A DNA stretch of 64,000 nt from Streptomyces narbonensis (GCF_014649015.1 NZ_BMSF01000008.1:186001-250000); one strand, 5' to 3'; positions 26,262-36,061 are shown, numbered from the stretch's first letter. Notes: generated from the letters alone by a model not told the origin. Numbers and translations: made by a program.

Positions 26262-26710
26262 ACCGCCGCACCACCGCCCTGACCGCCGCCGTCGCCCTCG
26301 CCGCCTCGCTCGCGCTGACGGGGTGCTCGTCCGACGGCGACAAGCCCGAACTGAAGGTCAGCGGCGCGTTCATGCCGCAGCCCGTGATGGACATGGCCGG
26401 CGGCTTCCTGACCATCACCAACGGCAGCGGGACGGCGGACAAGCTCACCTCCGTCACCAGCCCCATCTCGGACGACGTCACGATCCACGAGACGAAGAAC
26501 CAGAAGATGCTGGAGGTGAAGTCCTTCGACATCCCCGCGAACGGGGAGCTGAAGCTCGAACGCGGTGGCAACCACATCATGTTCATGGAGCTGAAGAAGA
26601 AGCCCAAGCAGGGTGAGAAGGTCAGCATCGAGCTCCACTTCGAGAAGTCCGACCCCATCAAGGTCGACCTTCCCGTCGAGGCGGCCAACCACAACCCGCG
26701 GCAGCACTGA
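26258..26710 (+). CDS. PCuAC-type (DUF461) copper chaperone lipoprotein (ECuC-like)
   Basis: A 150-aa lipoprotein: signal peptide with lipobox LTGC at ~19-22, then a cupredoxin-like PCuAC domain. The Cu(I) ligand pattern HxnMx20-22HxM is visible as IHETKNQKM ... GGNHIMFMEL. A Met-rich start of the mature domain (FMPQPVMDMAGG) is typical. Partners are Sco (overlapping GTGA start) and probably cytochrome oxidase or GlxA. The S. lividans homologue, ECuC, is reported to pass Cu(I) to Sco; the overlap here fits that relay. GTG 26258 is the only sensible start given the lipoprotein signal. Confidence 0.93.
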   Translation: MNRRTTALTAAVALAASLALTGCSSDGDKPELKVSGAFMPQPVMDMAGGFLTITNGSGTADKLTSVTSPISDDVTIHETKNQKMLEVKSFDIPANGELKLERGGNHIMFMELKKKPKQGEKVSIELHFEKSDPIKVDLPVEAANHNPRQH

Positions 26711-26734
26711 GCTCGTTGACGGAGTGACACAGAG

Positions 26735-28789
26735 ATGACAACCACCGCCCCGCGCCTCGGTACCGCCGTGGCCCGGCTGCTGATCCTCGCGGCCGCGCTG
26801 CTCGGCACGCTGCTGGCCGGCGCCGCCCCCGCCTCCGCGCACGCGGCGCTCACCGGAAGCGACCCGAGGGACGGGGCGGTGGTCGCCACCGCTCCCAAGG
26901 AGGTCAACCTGACCTTCTCCGAACAGGTCGCCATGAGCGCCGACTCGATCCGGGTCCTCGACCCGGCGGGACGTCGGGCCGACACCGGCGAGATACGCGA
27001 CCTGTGCAGCGGCGCCGTCGTCCGGTACGGAGTCGGGCTCCGCGCCGGACTGCCGGACGGTACGTACACCGTGGCCTGGCAGACCGTGTCCGCCGACAGC
27101 CACCCGATCGCCGGCGCCTTCACCTTCTCCATCGGCGCTCCTTCCGCCACCTCCGTCGCACTGCCCGAGCCGAACGCCGGCGGCGGACTCGTCGGTGCCC
27201 TCTACGGCACCGCGCGCTACCTCTCGTACGCCTCCTTCGCCGTCCTCGTCGGCGGTGGCGCCTTCGTCCTGGTCTGCTGGCCGCGCGGGGCGGGCGTCCG
27301 CCCGGTCCAGCGGACCGTCGTCCGGGCCTGGCTGACCCTCACGGTCGCCACACTGGCGATGCTCCTCCTCCGCAACCCGTACACCGGCTCCGGCGAACTC
27401 TCCGACGCCTTCGACCTGGCGGGCCTGAAGTCCGTCCTGGAGACCAAGACCGGGGCAGCCCTCACCTCCCGTCTGCTGCTGCTCGGCGCCGCGGCGCTCT
27501 TCGTCGCGGTCCTCTTCGGCTCCTACACCCGCCGCACCGACCCGAAGGAACGGAAGGACCTCGCCTTCGGACTCGGGCTCGGCGGCACCGTCGTCGCCGC
27601 CGGGATCGCCGGTACCTGGGCGCTGGCCGAGCACGCCTCGACCGGCATCCAGCCGGGCATCGCGATGCCCGTCGACATCCTGCACCTGCTGGCCGTGGCC
27701 GCCTGGCTCGGCGGACTCACCGTGCTGCTCGTCGCCCTCTATCGGGCCCCTTCCGTCGAGCGCTCGGCGGTGGAACGCTTCTCGAAGGTCGCCTTCGGCT
27801 CCGTGCTCGTCCTCGCGGCCACCGGCCTCTACCAGTCCTGGCGCCAGGTCGGCTCCTGGTCCGCGCTGACCGACACGCGCTACGGGCAGCTGCTGCTGGT
27901 CAAGATCGGCCTGCTGGCCGTGCTCCTCGGCATCGCCTGGATCTCGCGCCGCTGGACCCAGCGCCTCGCCGACCCGGCACCTACCGATCCCGAAGCCCTC
28001 TCCGAGACCAGGACCGTCTCCGAGCCCGAGACCGAGACCGGATCCGGGACCGGGACCGAAGCCGAAGCCGGGACCGTCTCCGAACCCGAGCCCGAGGCCG
28101 AGGCCGCGTCCGAGGCCGACACCGCGTCCGAGGTCGACACCGTCTCCGAGGTCGAGGCCCAGGCCGGAGCCCAGACCGCTTCCGAGTCCCAGCCCGACTC
28201 CGAACCCGCCCCCGAGCGGGCCGCTCAGCTCGCCCGGCAGCGCGCCGCCGTCGCCACCGCCCGCCGCAAGCGGGAGCGGGACGCCGACCCCGAGCGGACC
28301 GGTCTTCGCCGCTCGGTGCTGACCGAGGCCGCCGTCGCTGTGGTCCTCCTCGCCGTGACCACCGTCCTCACCTCCACCGAGCCCGGCCGCACCGAGGAGG
28401 AGGCCGGCCGGACCGGCACCACCGCCGGCTCGGCCGCCGTGCCCGACCGCCCCGTGGACATCCGGCTGCCCTTCGACACCGGCGGCGTCGACGGCAAGGG
28501 CGTGGTCCGTCTCAGCCTCGACCCCGGCCGCACCGGCGCCAACGCGCTCCACCTCTTCGTCGAGCGCCCCAACGGCAAGCCTCTGGACGTCCCCGAGGTC
28601 AAGGTCGCCTTCACCCTGGAGGCCAAGGACGTCGGCCCGCTGCCCGTCGCCCCCGACCGCATCCAGACCGGACACTGGAGCGCGAGCGGCGTCCAGATCC
28701 CGATGCCCGGCGAGTGGAAGATCCAGGTGACCGTCCGCACCTCCGACATCGACCAGACCACCATCGACAAGAACGTGAAGATCGGCTGA
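26735..28789 (+). CDS. CopC-CopD (YcnJ-like) copper import/resistance fusion
   Basis: A 684-aa protein. Signal peptide to ~35 (PASA), mature N-terminus starting HAALTGSDPRDG, the CopC domain with its N-terminal copper-ligand His and a second site at DSHPIAGAF; then CopD with eight or so membrane helices (~155-420) including HLLAVAAWLGGL with the conserved CopD His/Trp region. Unusually, a ~120-residue acidic Ser/Glu/Thr/Pro linker (~430-510, DNA 28000-28225, built of degenerate GAxCCxGAGxC repeats) follows, then another helix (LTEAAVAVVLLAVTTVL) and a C-terminal YtkA-like beta domain (~560-684). The role is copper uptake or transfer across the membrane for the cuproenzymes of this operon. Confidence 0.92.
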   Translation: MTTTAPRLGTAVARLLILAAALLGTLLAGAAPASAHAALTGSDPRDGAVVATAPKEVNLTFSEQVAMSADSIRVLDPAGRRADTGEIRDLCSGAVVRYGVGLRAGLPDGTYTVAWQTVSADSHPIAGAFTFSIGAPSATSVALPEPNAGGGLVGALYGTARYLSYASFAVLVGGGAFVLVCWPRGAGVRPVQRTVVRAWLTLTVATLAMLLLRNPYTGSGELSDAFDLAGLKSVLETKTGAALTSRLLLLGAAALFVAVLFGSYTRRTDPKERKDLAFGLGLGGTVVAAGIAGTWALAEHASTGIQPGIAMPVDILHLLAVAAWLGGLTVLLVALYRAPSVERSAVERFSKVAFGSVLVLAATGLYQSWRQVGSWSALTDTRYGQLLLVKIGLLAVLLGIAWISRRWTQRLADPAPTDPEALSETRTVSEPETETGSGTGTEAEAGTVSEPEPEAEAASEADTASEVDTVSEVEAQAGAQTASESQPDSEPAPERAAQLARQRAAVATARRKRERDADPERTGLRRSVLTEAAVAVVLLAVTTVLTSTEPGRTEEEAGRTGTTAGSAAVPDRPVDIRLPFDTGGVDGKGVVRLSLDPGRTGANALHLFVERPNGKPLDVPEVKVAFTLEAKDVGPLPVAPDRIQTGHWSASGVQIPMPGEWKIQVTVRTSDIDQTTIDKNVKIG

Positions 28790-28794
28790 CCCTC

Positions 28795-30102
28795 GTGACC
28801 GAGAGCGACAACAGCGGCAACAGCGAAAGCAACCACGACGGCACCCCTGTGGAGATCTCCCGGCGGCGGCTGCTCGGCACCGTCGGTGCCGCCGGTGCCA
28901 CCGGACTCGTCATCGGCGCGGCCGGCGGCGTCGGGATCTCCTCCGCGGTGTCGGGCGAGGGCACCACCGGTGGCTCCGGCGCGGGCGGGCCGCAGGCCCT
29001 GACCTCCGTCGGCGCGACCGAGGTGATGTTTCACGGGAAACATCAGGCCGGCATCACCCAGCCCCTCCAGTCCCGCGGCCATCTGGTCGCCTTCGACCTC
29101 GCACCGGGCGCCGGGCGCAAGGAGGCCATGGCCCTGCTGCGCCGCTGGTCGGCCACGGCGAAGGTCCTGATGGCGGGGAAGGCCCCGGCCGAGGACACGG
29201 GCATCGCGCTCGACGCGGGCCCCTCCTCCCTGACGGTCACCTTCGGCTTCGGCCGTACGTTCTTCGACCGCACCGGACTGACCTCGCGCCGCCCCGATCA
29301 GCTCGACCTGCTGCCCGCCTTCTCCTCCGACGCCCTCGACCCCCGGCGCTCCGAGGGCGACCTGTGGGTGCAGATCGGCGCCGACGACGCGCTCGTCGCC
29401 TTCCACGCGCTGCGGGCCGTCCAGAAGGACGCGGGCGACGCGGCCCGGGTGCGCTGGCAGATGAACGGCTTCAACCGTTCGGCCGGCGCCACCGCGAAGC
29501 CGATGACCGCACGCAACCTCATGGGTCAGGTCGACGGCACGGGCAACCCGAAGCCCACGGAGCCCGACTTCGACCGGCGGATCTTCGTCCCGGCCGGGGC
29601 CAGCGGCGCGCAGGAGTGGATGGCCGGAGGTTCGTACGCGGTGGTGCGGCGGATCCGGATGCTGCTCGACGACTGGGAGAAGCTGCCGCTGGACCGGCAG
29701 GAGCAGGTGATCGGCCGCCGGAAGTCCGACGGCGCGCCGCTCACCGGCGGCAGCGAGACCACCGAGCTCGACCTGAACAAGTTCGGGCCGGACGGGAAGC
29801 TGGTGATCCCGGACAACGCCCATTCCCGGATCTCCGCCCCCGAACAGAACGGCGGGGCGGCGATGCTCCGCAGGCCCTTCTCCTTCCACGACGGCATCGG
29901 CCCGGACGGGACACCGGACGCCGGGCTCCTCTTCATCTGTTGGCAGGCCGATCCGTTCCGGGGCTTCGTCCCGGTGCAGCGCAAACTCGACCGGGGCGAC
30001 GCGCTGTCCGCGTTCATCCGGCACGAGTCGAGCGGCCTCTTCGCGGTCCCGGGCGGCCCCGCCGAGGGCGAGTACGTGGGCCAGCGGCTCTTGGAGGCGT
30101 AA
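28795..30102 (+). CDS. Tat-exported DyP-type heme peroxidase (DtpA-like)
   Basis: A 435-aa peroxidase. The N-terminus has a twin-arginine signal, SRRRLLG at ~22-28, followed by a Gly/Ala hydrophobic stretch. DyP hallmarks: MGQVDGTGNPKP (GxxDG motif with catalytic Asp), proximal heme His in DNAHSRISAP, distal Arg and LLFICWQADPFRGFVPVQRKL near the end. The S. lividans homologue DtpA is extracellular and contributes to GlxA maturation, linking it to the copper genes upstream. GTG 28795 starts 5 bp after the CopCD stop and depends on coupling, since no good ribosome site is visible. A parS-like sequence with one mismatch lies within codons ~78-83. Confidence 0.93.
   Translation: MTESDNSGNSESNHDGTPVEISRRRLLGTVGAAGATGLVIGAAGGVGISSAVSGEGTTGGSGAGGPQALTSVGATEVMFHGKHQAGITQPLQSRGHLVAFDLAPGAGRKEAMALLRRWSATAKVLMAGKAPAEDTGIALDAGPSSLTVTFGFGRTFFDRTGLTSRRPDQLDLLPAFSSDALDPRRSEGDLWVQIGADDALVAFHALRAVQKDAGDAARVRWQMNGFNRSAGATAKPMTARNLMGQVDGTGNPKPTEPDFDRRIFVPAGASGAQEWMAGGSYAVVRRIRMLLDDWEKLPLDRQEQVIGRRKSDGAPLTGGSETTELDLNKFGPDGKLVIPDNAHSRISAPEQNGGAAMLRRPFSFHDGIGPDGTPDAGLLFICWQADPFRGFVPVQRKLDRGDALSAFIRHESSGLFAVPGGPAEGEYVGQRLLEA
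29028..29041. other. parS-like palindrome with one mismatch
   Basis: GTTTCACGGGAAAC differs from the Streptomyces parS consensus GTTTCACGTGAAAC at one base, with extra flanking symmetry (AT...AT). It lies inside the DyP gene (residues VMFHGKH). ParB binding here is possible but weaker than at the perfect site at 55216. Confidence 0.5.
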
Positions 30103-30108
30103 CTCCGC

Positions 30109-30193
30109 GGGATGTCGTTCAGGATCCTGGCCAGGACGTCGCCCGGCATGTCGTTCGAGATGCCGGGCGGGATGTCGTTCGTGATGTCGTTGG
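30109..30193. repeat. ATGTCGTTC direct repeats
   Basis: Five near-identical copies of GGNATGTCGTTC-type units at irregular 15-25 bp spacing fill the DyP-pheA gap directly after the DyP stop. They are non-coding as far as can be seen. Confidence 0.7.
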
Positions 30194-30222
30194 AGCGGGC
30201 GGCCCGCGCGCCCGGTGAGCAT

Positions 30223-30234
30223 TAGGGTGACGGT
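30223..30234 (+). promoter_or_regulatory. Leaderless promoter -10 of pheA
   Basis: TAGGGT (30223-30228) ends 6 nt before ATG 30235 and no ribosome site precedes the ATG, so the transcript probably starts at or near the A of the start codon. Confidence 0.6.
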
Positions 30235-31170
30235 ATGTCCGCCACCCGGTTCACGTACCTCGGCCCCGAAGGCACCTTCACGGAGGCCGCACTGCGTACG
30301 CTGCCCGAGGCCGCGACCCGGGAGCTCGTCCCGATGGTCTCGGTCCCGGCCGCGCTCGACGCCGTACGGAACGGGGAGGCCGCCGCCGCGCTCGTACCGA
30401 TCGAGAACTCGGTCGAGGGCGGGGTGACCGCGACGCTCGACGAGCTGGCCTCCGGCGAACCGCTGACGATCTACCGCGAGGTGCTGCTGCCGATCGCCTT
30501 CGCGCTGCTCGTGCGGCCCGGGACCAAGCTCTCGGAGATCAAGACGGTCACGGGCCATCCGGTGGCCCAGCCGCAGGTCAGGAACTGGCTGCGGGCGCAC
30601 CTGCCCGACGCCCTGTGGGAGTCGGCCGCCTCGAACGCGGACGGGGCCCGGCTGGTCCAGGAGGGCCGCTTCGACGCCGCCTTCGCGGGCGAGTTCGCGG
30701 CGGCGACGTACGGTCTCGAACCGCTCGTCACCGAGATCCATGACGCGGAGAACGCCGAGACCCGGTTCGTGCTCGTGGGCCGGCCGGCCCGACCGGCGGC
30801 TCCGACCGGCGCGGACAAGACCTCGGTGGTGCTGTGGCTGGGTGACGATCATCCGGGTGCCCTCCTCGAACTGCTCCAGGAATTCGCGGTGCGCGGGGTG
30901 AACCTGATGCTGATCCAGTCCCGGCCCACGGGGGCGGGGATCGGGAACTACTGCTTCGCCGTGGACGCCGAGGGCCATATCTCGGACCGCCGGGTGGGCG
31001 AGGCGCTGATGGGGCTCAAGCGGATGTGCCCCAAGGTGCGCTTCCTCGGCTCGTACCCGCGGGCGGGCGTCGCGATCGAGGACGTGTCGCCGCTGCGGCG
31101 TGGGACTTCGGACGTGGAGTTCACTGAGGCCTCCGACTGGCTCGCGAGGGCCCAGGACGGTCGGGCCTGA
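30235..31170 (+). CDS. pheA: Prephenate dehydratase
   Basis: A 311-aa monofunctional enzyme converting prephenate to phenylpyruvate in phenylalanine synthesis. The PDT domain covers ~5-185: YLGPEGTFTEAAL, VPIENSVEGGV (substrate site), HPVAQPQVRNWL, NAETRFVLVGRP (Thr-Arg-Phe catalytic motif). A C-terminal ACT regulatory domain (~198-275: TSVVLWLGDDHPGALLELLQEFAVRGVNLMLIQSRPTG with the GALL and ESRP-type motifs) binds phenylalanine for feedback control. There is no chorismate mutase domain, as is usual in actinobacteria. Start ATG 30235 is leaderless. A hairpin terminator follows, separating it from serS. Confidence 0.96.
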   Translation: MSATRFTYLGPEGTFTEAALRTLPEAATRELVPMVSVPAALDAVRNGEAAAALVPIENSVEGGVTATLDELASGEPLTIYREVLLPIAFALLVRPGTKLSEIKTVTGHPVAQPQVRNWLRAHLPDALWESAASNADGARLVQEGRFDAAFAGEFAAATYGLEPLVTEIHDAENAETRFVLVGRPARPAAPTGADKTSVVLWLGDDHPGALLELLQEFAVRGVNLMLIQSRPTGAGIGNYCFAVDAEGHISDRRVGEALMGLKRMCPKVRFLGSYPRAGVAIEDVSPLRRGTSDVEFTEASDWLARAQDGRA

Positions 31171-31183
31171 CCCGATACTGACC

Positions 31184-31209
31184 GACCGCTCCCGCTGCCG
31201 GGAGCGGTC
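31184..31209 (+). terminator. pheA terminator hairpin
   Basis: Perfect 10-bp stem 31184-31193 / 31200-31209 with loop GCTGCC, 14 bp after the pheA stop. Confidence 0.8.
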
Positions 31210-31555
31210 GTCCACAGGTACGAACAACTAGTCCTACCTGCATACTTTTCAGTTACCCACAGAGGTTATCCACAGGGCGCTCCTCGACCTGGGGACAAGT
31301 CGACATCGCAATCCGACATGGTCGACAAATCCCCCCAGCCGCCCACCGGTCACACCCCGGCCGCACCCCGACCGTCCACAGCTCGCTGATGACGCGTCCG
31401 TCACCGCGTTTCCCGGGATCAACTCTTTGGAGCGAGCAATTCCCACCCGAATGAGTGAGCGAATGGCGTTTGATCACGGAATTGCCAGGTTCGTGGCGAG
31501 GAATCCCCGCGATCTTCCCCGTAGTCCACAGAACTTCCGCACAGCCTGTGGATAA
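31208..31555. promoter_or_regulatory. Cluster of six DnaA-box-like 9-mers
   Basis: In the 456-bp gene-free pheA-serS spacer: TCGTCCACA 31208-31216, TTACCCACA 31253-31261, TTATCCACA 31266-31274 (perfect), CCGTCCACA 31372-31380, TAGTCCACA 31522-31530, and TTATCCACA on the minus strand 31547-31555 (perfect). The Streptomyces DnaA consensus is TTGTCCACA. Local AT content is higher than in flanking genes. Confidence 0.65.
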
Positions 31556-31654
31556 CTGAATGCGGCGGCCCGCGGTCCGCTTTTCCTGGAGCGGCAATTC
31601 GGGCAAAACAACACGCGCGACGTTATCCGGTGGGGGCGGCCAAGCGGGCACCGG

Positions 31655-31666
31655 TAGCCTGGTGGG
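31655..31666 (+). promoter_or_regulatory. Leaderless promoter -10 of serS
   Basis: TAGCCT (31655-31660) ends 6 nt before the GTG start at 31667 with no spacing for a leader; no T-box or other leader structure is therefore expected for this synthetase. Confidence 0.55.
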
Positions 31667-32956
31667 GTGATTGACCTTCGCCTGCTCCGTGAGGACCCCG
31701 ACCGTGTTCGCGCCTCCCAGCGCGCCCGTGGAGAGGACGTCGCGCTCGTCGACGCCCTGCTCTCCGCCGATGAGCGGCGCAGGTCGTCCGGCGTCCGCTT
31801 CGACGAGCTCCGATCCGAGCAGAAGGCGCTCGGAAAGCTGATCCCCAAGGCCACGCCCGAGGAGCGCGCCGAGCTCCTGCAGAAGGCGGAGCAGCTCAAG
31901 ACCGACGTCAAGGCCGCCGAGGCCGAACAGAACGAGGCCGACGAGACGGCCAAGCGACTCCTGCTCCAGCTCGGGAACATCGTCCACACGGACGTCCCGG
32001 TCGGCGGCGAGGAGGACTTCGTCGTCCTGGAGACGCACGGCACCATCCGCGACTTCGCGGCCGAGGGCTTCGAGCCCAAGGACCACCTGGAGCTGGGCGA
32101 GGCGCTCGGCGCCATCGACGTCGAGCGGGGCGCCAAGGTCTCCGGCTCGCGCTTCTACTACCTGACCGGCGTGGGCGCCCTCCTGGAGCTCGCCCTGGTC
32201 AACGCGGCCATCGCCCAGGCCACCGAGGCCGGCTTCATCCCGATGCTGACCCCGGCGCTGGTCCGCCCGCGTGCCATGGAGGGCACCGGCTTCCTCGGCC
32301 AGGCCGCGGAGAACGTGTACCACCTGGAGAAGGACGACTACTACCTCGTCGGCACCTCCGAGGTCCCCCTCGCCGCGTACCACATGGACGAGATCATCGA
32401 CGCCGACAAGCTGCCCCTGCGGTACGCGGGCTTCTCGCCCTGCTTCCGCCGCGAGGCCGGCACGTACGGCAAGGACACCCGCGGCATCTTCCGCGTCCAC
32501 CAGTTCGACAAGGTCGAGATGTTCTCGTACGTCGCGCCCGAGGACGCGGAGAACGAGCACAAGCGACTCCTGGACTGGGAGAAGCAGTGGCTGACCGGCC
32601 TGGAGCTGCCCTTCCAGGTCATCGACGTCGCCACCGGCGACCTCGGCTCCTCCGCCTCCCGCAAGTTCGACTGCGAGGCGTGGATCCCGACCCAGGGCAA
32701 GTACCGCGAGCTCACCTCCGCCTCGAACTGCGACAGCTTCCAGGCCCGTCGCCTCTCCGTCCGCATGCGCGACGAGCAGGGCGGAAAGAAGACCGTGAAG
32801 CCGCTGGCCACCCTGAACGGCACGCTGTGCGCCGTACCGCGCACGATCGTGGCGATTCTGGAGAACCACCAGCTGCCCGACGGCTCCGTGCGCGTCCCGG
32901 AGATGCTGCGGCCCTACCTCGGTGGCCGTGAGGTCCTGGAGCCGATCGCCAAGTGA
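31667..32956 (+). CDS. serS: Seryl-tRNA synthetase
   Basis: A 429-aa class II synthetase that charges tRNA-Ser (and tRNA-Sec where present). The N-terminal ~100 residues are the tRNA-binding antiparallel coiled coil (rich in Glu/Lys/Ala: PEERAELLQKAEQLKTDVKAAEAEQ). Class II motifs: motif 1 around EAGFIPMLTPALVRPRAMEGTGF, motif 2 FRREAGTYGKDTRGIFRVHQFDKVE, motif 3 LNGTLCAVPRTIVAILENHQ; serine site TSEVPL and TSASNCDSFQARR. The length is normal. The GTG start is preceded directly by a -10 element, so the mRNA is probably leaderless. The downstream HAD gene overlaps its stop by 4 bp. Confidence 0.98.
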   Translation: MIDLRLLREDPDRVRASQRARGEDVALVDALLSADERRRSSGVRFDELRSEQKALGKLIPKATPEERAELLQKAEQLKTDVKAAEAEQNEADETAKRLLLQLGNIVHTDVPVGGEEDFVVLETHGTIRDFAAEGFEPKDHLELGEALGAIDVERGAKVSGSRFYYLTGVGALLELALVNAAIAQATEAGFIPMLTPALVRPRAMEGTGFLGQAAENVYHLEKDDYYLVGTSEVPLAAYHMDEIIDADKLPLRYAGFSPCFRREAGTYGKDTRGIFRVHQFDKVEMFSYVAPEDAENEHKRLLDWEKQWLTGLELPFQVIDVATGDLGSSASRKFDCEAWIPTQGKYRELTSASNCDSFQARRLSVRMRDEQGGKKTVKPLATLNGTLCAVPRTIVAILENHQLPDGSVRVPEMLRPYLGGREVLEPIAK

Positions 32957-33759
32957 GCCCCTTCCCCTACCGCCTGGTCGCGACGGACCTCGACGGCACG
33001 CTGCTGCGCGCCGACGAGTCCGTCTCGGCCCGCACGCGGGACGCGCTCGCCGCCGCCACGGAGGCGGGCGCCGCGCACATCGTGGTCACCGGCCGGGCGG
33101 TGCCCTGGACGCGGCACATCCTCGACGACCTCGGCTACGAGGGCATCGCGGTGTGCGGGCAGGGCGCGCAGGTCTACCACGCCGGTGAGCACCGGCTGCT
33201 GACCTCGCTGACCCTGGACCGGCAGCTCGCGGGGCTCGCGCTCTCGAAGATGGAGGCGGAGGTCGGCCCACTGGCGGTGGCCGCGAGCCGCGACGGCCTG
33301 GAGGGCGAGGTCCTGATGGGCCCCGGCTACCGGGTCCAGGAGGGGCCCCTGCCGTACGTCCCCTACGAGGACCCGGCGGAGCTGTGGGCGGCGCCGCTGA
33401 CCAAGCTCTACATCCAGCACCCGACGCTGAGCGACGACGAGCTGACGCGGATCGCCCGTGAGACGGTCGGCGGGCTCGTGGACGTCGTCATGGCGGGTCC
33501 GGGGATCGTGGAGATCCTGCCGCTCGGCCTGAGCAAGGCCACGGGGCTCTCCCTGGCCGCGCGCCGGCTGGGCGTGAAGGCCGCGGACACGATCGCCTTC
33601 GGCGACATGCCGAACGACATCCCGATGTTCGCCTGGGCGGCACACGGTGTCGCGATGGGCAACGCGCACGAGGAACTGCGGGCGGTGGCGGACGAGGTGA
33701 CCTCGTCGAACGAGGACGACGGCATCGCGGTCGTCCTGGAGCGCCTGCTGAGCGCCTGA
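32953..33759 (+). CDS. Cof-type HAD-IIB phosphatase coupled to serS
   Basis: A 268-aa haloacid dehalogenase-fold hydrolase: motif I DLDGTLL (nucleophile and acid Asp), motif II VVTGRA, the Lys of motif III in LGLSKATGL, and motif IV FGDMPNDIPMF. A C2B cap occupies ~85-185. The GTG start overlaps the serS stop (GTGA), so it is translationally coupled to serS. The substrate is unknown; family members dephosphorylate sugar phosphates and cofactors. A paralogue with the same architecture lies at 48705-49589. Pairing of a Cof phosphatase with serS is recurrent in Streptomyces as far as I recall, but no mechanistic link is known. Confidence 0.92.
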   Translation: MSPFPYRLVATDLDGTLLRADESVSARTRDALAAATEAGAAHIVVTGRAVPWTRHILDDLGYEGIAVCGQGAQVYHAGEHRLLTSLTLDRQLAGLALSKMEAEVGPLAVAASRDGLEGEVLMGPGYRVQEGPLPYVPYEDPAELWAAPLTKLYIQHPTLSDDELTRIARETVGGLVDVVMAGPGIVEILPLGLSKATGLSLAARRLGVKAADTIAFGDMPNDIPMFAWAAHGVAMGNAHEELRAVADEVTSSNEDDGIAVVLERLLSA

Positions 33760-33776
33760 TTTCTCCGAGAACCGCG

Positions 33777-33811
33777 CGAAGGCCCGCTCCCCTCAAGGGA
33801 GCGGGCCTTCG
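33777..33811. terminator. Bidirectional terminator, 15-bp stem
   Basis: Perfect stem 33777-33791 / 33797-33811, loop CTCAA, extended outward by a further ~7 bp (GAACCGC/GCGGTTC) after a 2-nt offset. It lies between the HAD gene and the convergent rhomboid-like gene. Confidence 0.88.
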
Positions 33812-33893
33812 CGGTTCACGGCCTCGCGCGGACGCACGCGTACGCGCGCTCGAAGCGGCCGCTTCCGGGAGATCCCCCGTTTCCCCCGCACAA

Positions 33894-34553
33894 CTAGTGT
33901 GCGCCGGAGCGGTGTTCGGGAGCGACTGGTTTTCCGCGGGTCAGCGGGTAGCAGGCGAGGCCGATCGCCAGCGAGATCGCGTGGCCGAGGTCGGTGTACG
34001 TCCGGGCGGTGACGAGCGGTACGAGGAAGAACGCGAGCACTCCGGCCAGGTAGAGCCAGCGCCAGGGGCGCGCCAGCCGGTAGGTCAGGATCCCGGCCGA
34101 GGCGGCGAGCCCGTAGCTGACCCCGATGTCGACGACGTGCGCCATGCTGCGCGGCACGTCGTGGAGCTGGATGGCCGCCAGGACCACCTGCTGGCTGATG
34201 AGCGTCGCCGCGATGTGCGCCGTCGCCACGGTGAAGAGCCATTTCGCGGTGCCGAGCCAGCGTTCCACGGGGGCGTGCAGGACCTCGAAGAGCACCGCGT
34301 ACAGCAGGAGGTCGGCGGGGTCCTCGATCCAGAACGCGCTGCCGAGCAGGGCCCGTACGGGGTGGTGCGAGAGCTGGTGGAGATTGCTGCTGTTCCGGTG
34401 GAGGAGATAGGCCTCCAGGCCTGCCGGGGACAGCGCGATGACGAGGCTGGTGATCGCGATGACCGCAAGCCACACATGCGTACCGGGTGACGAACGCACC
34501 CACGACCTGATCGGCCGGGACGGTTCGCCACCCGGAGAGGTATTGCTCGGCAC
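33894..34553 (-). CDS. Rhomboid-like intramembrane protein
   Basis: A 219-aa protein with about six membrane helices (THVWLAVIAITSLVIALSP, DLLLYAVLFEVLHAPVERWLG, WLFTVATAHIAATLISQQ, AHVVDIGVSYGLAASAGILTY, WRWLYLAGVLAFFLVPLV, DLGHAISLAIGLACYPL). The GVSYG in helix 4 has the GxSx arrangement and GHAISLAIG in helix 6 offers the His of a rhomboid Ser-His dyad; the HIAATLISQ segment resembles the helix-2 His/Asn region. It may therefore be an active protease, but many actinobacterial relatives are annotated simply as rhomboid-like. The start is uncertain: GTG 34553 lacks a clear ribosome site, and GTG 34499 is an alternative. Confidence 0.72.
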   Translation of the reverse strand: MPSNTSPGGEPSRPIRSWVRSSPGTHVWLAVIAITSLVIALSPAGLEAYLLHRNSSNLHQLSHHPVRALLGSAFWIEDPADLLLYAVLFEVLHAPVERWLGTAKWLFTVATAHIAATLISQQVVLAAIQLHDVPRSMAHVVDIGVSYGLAASAGILTYRLARPWRWLYLAGVLAFFLVPLVTARTYTDLGHAISLAIGLACYPLTRGKPVAPEHRSGAH

Positions 34554-34587
34554 CTTTCAGTGCCTATCACCCCACGACGGGAGAACC

Positions 34588-35991
<1,404 letters not shown>

Positions 35992-36061
35992 GACTGACTC
36001 CCGAGGGTGGTGAGGGTGTTCGGTCCGCGTACGGCCCCACAGTAGTCCGGTGTCCTCCATG

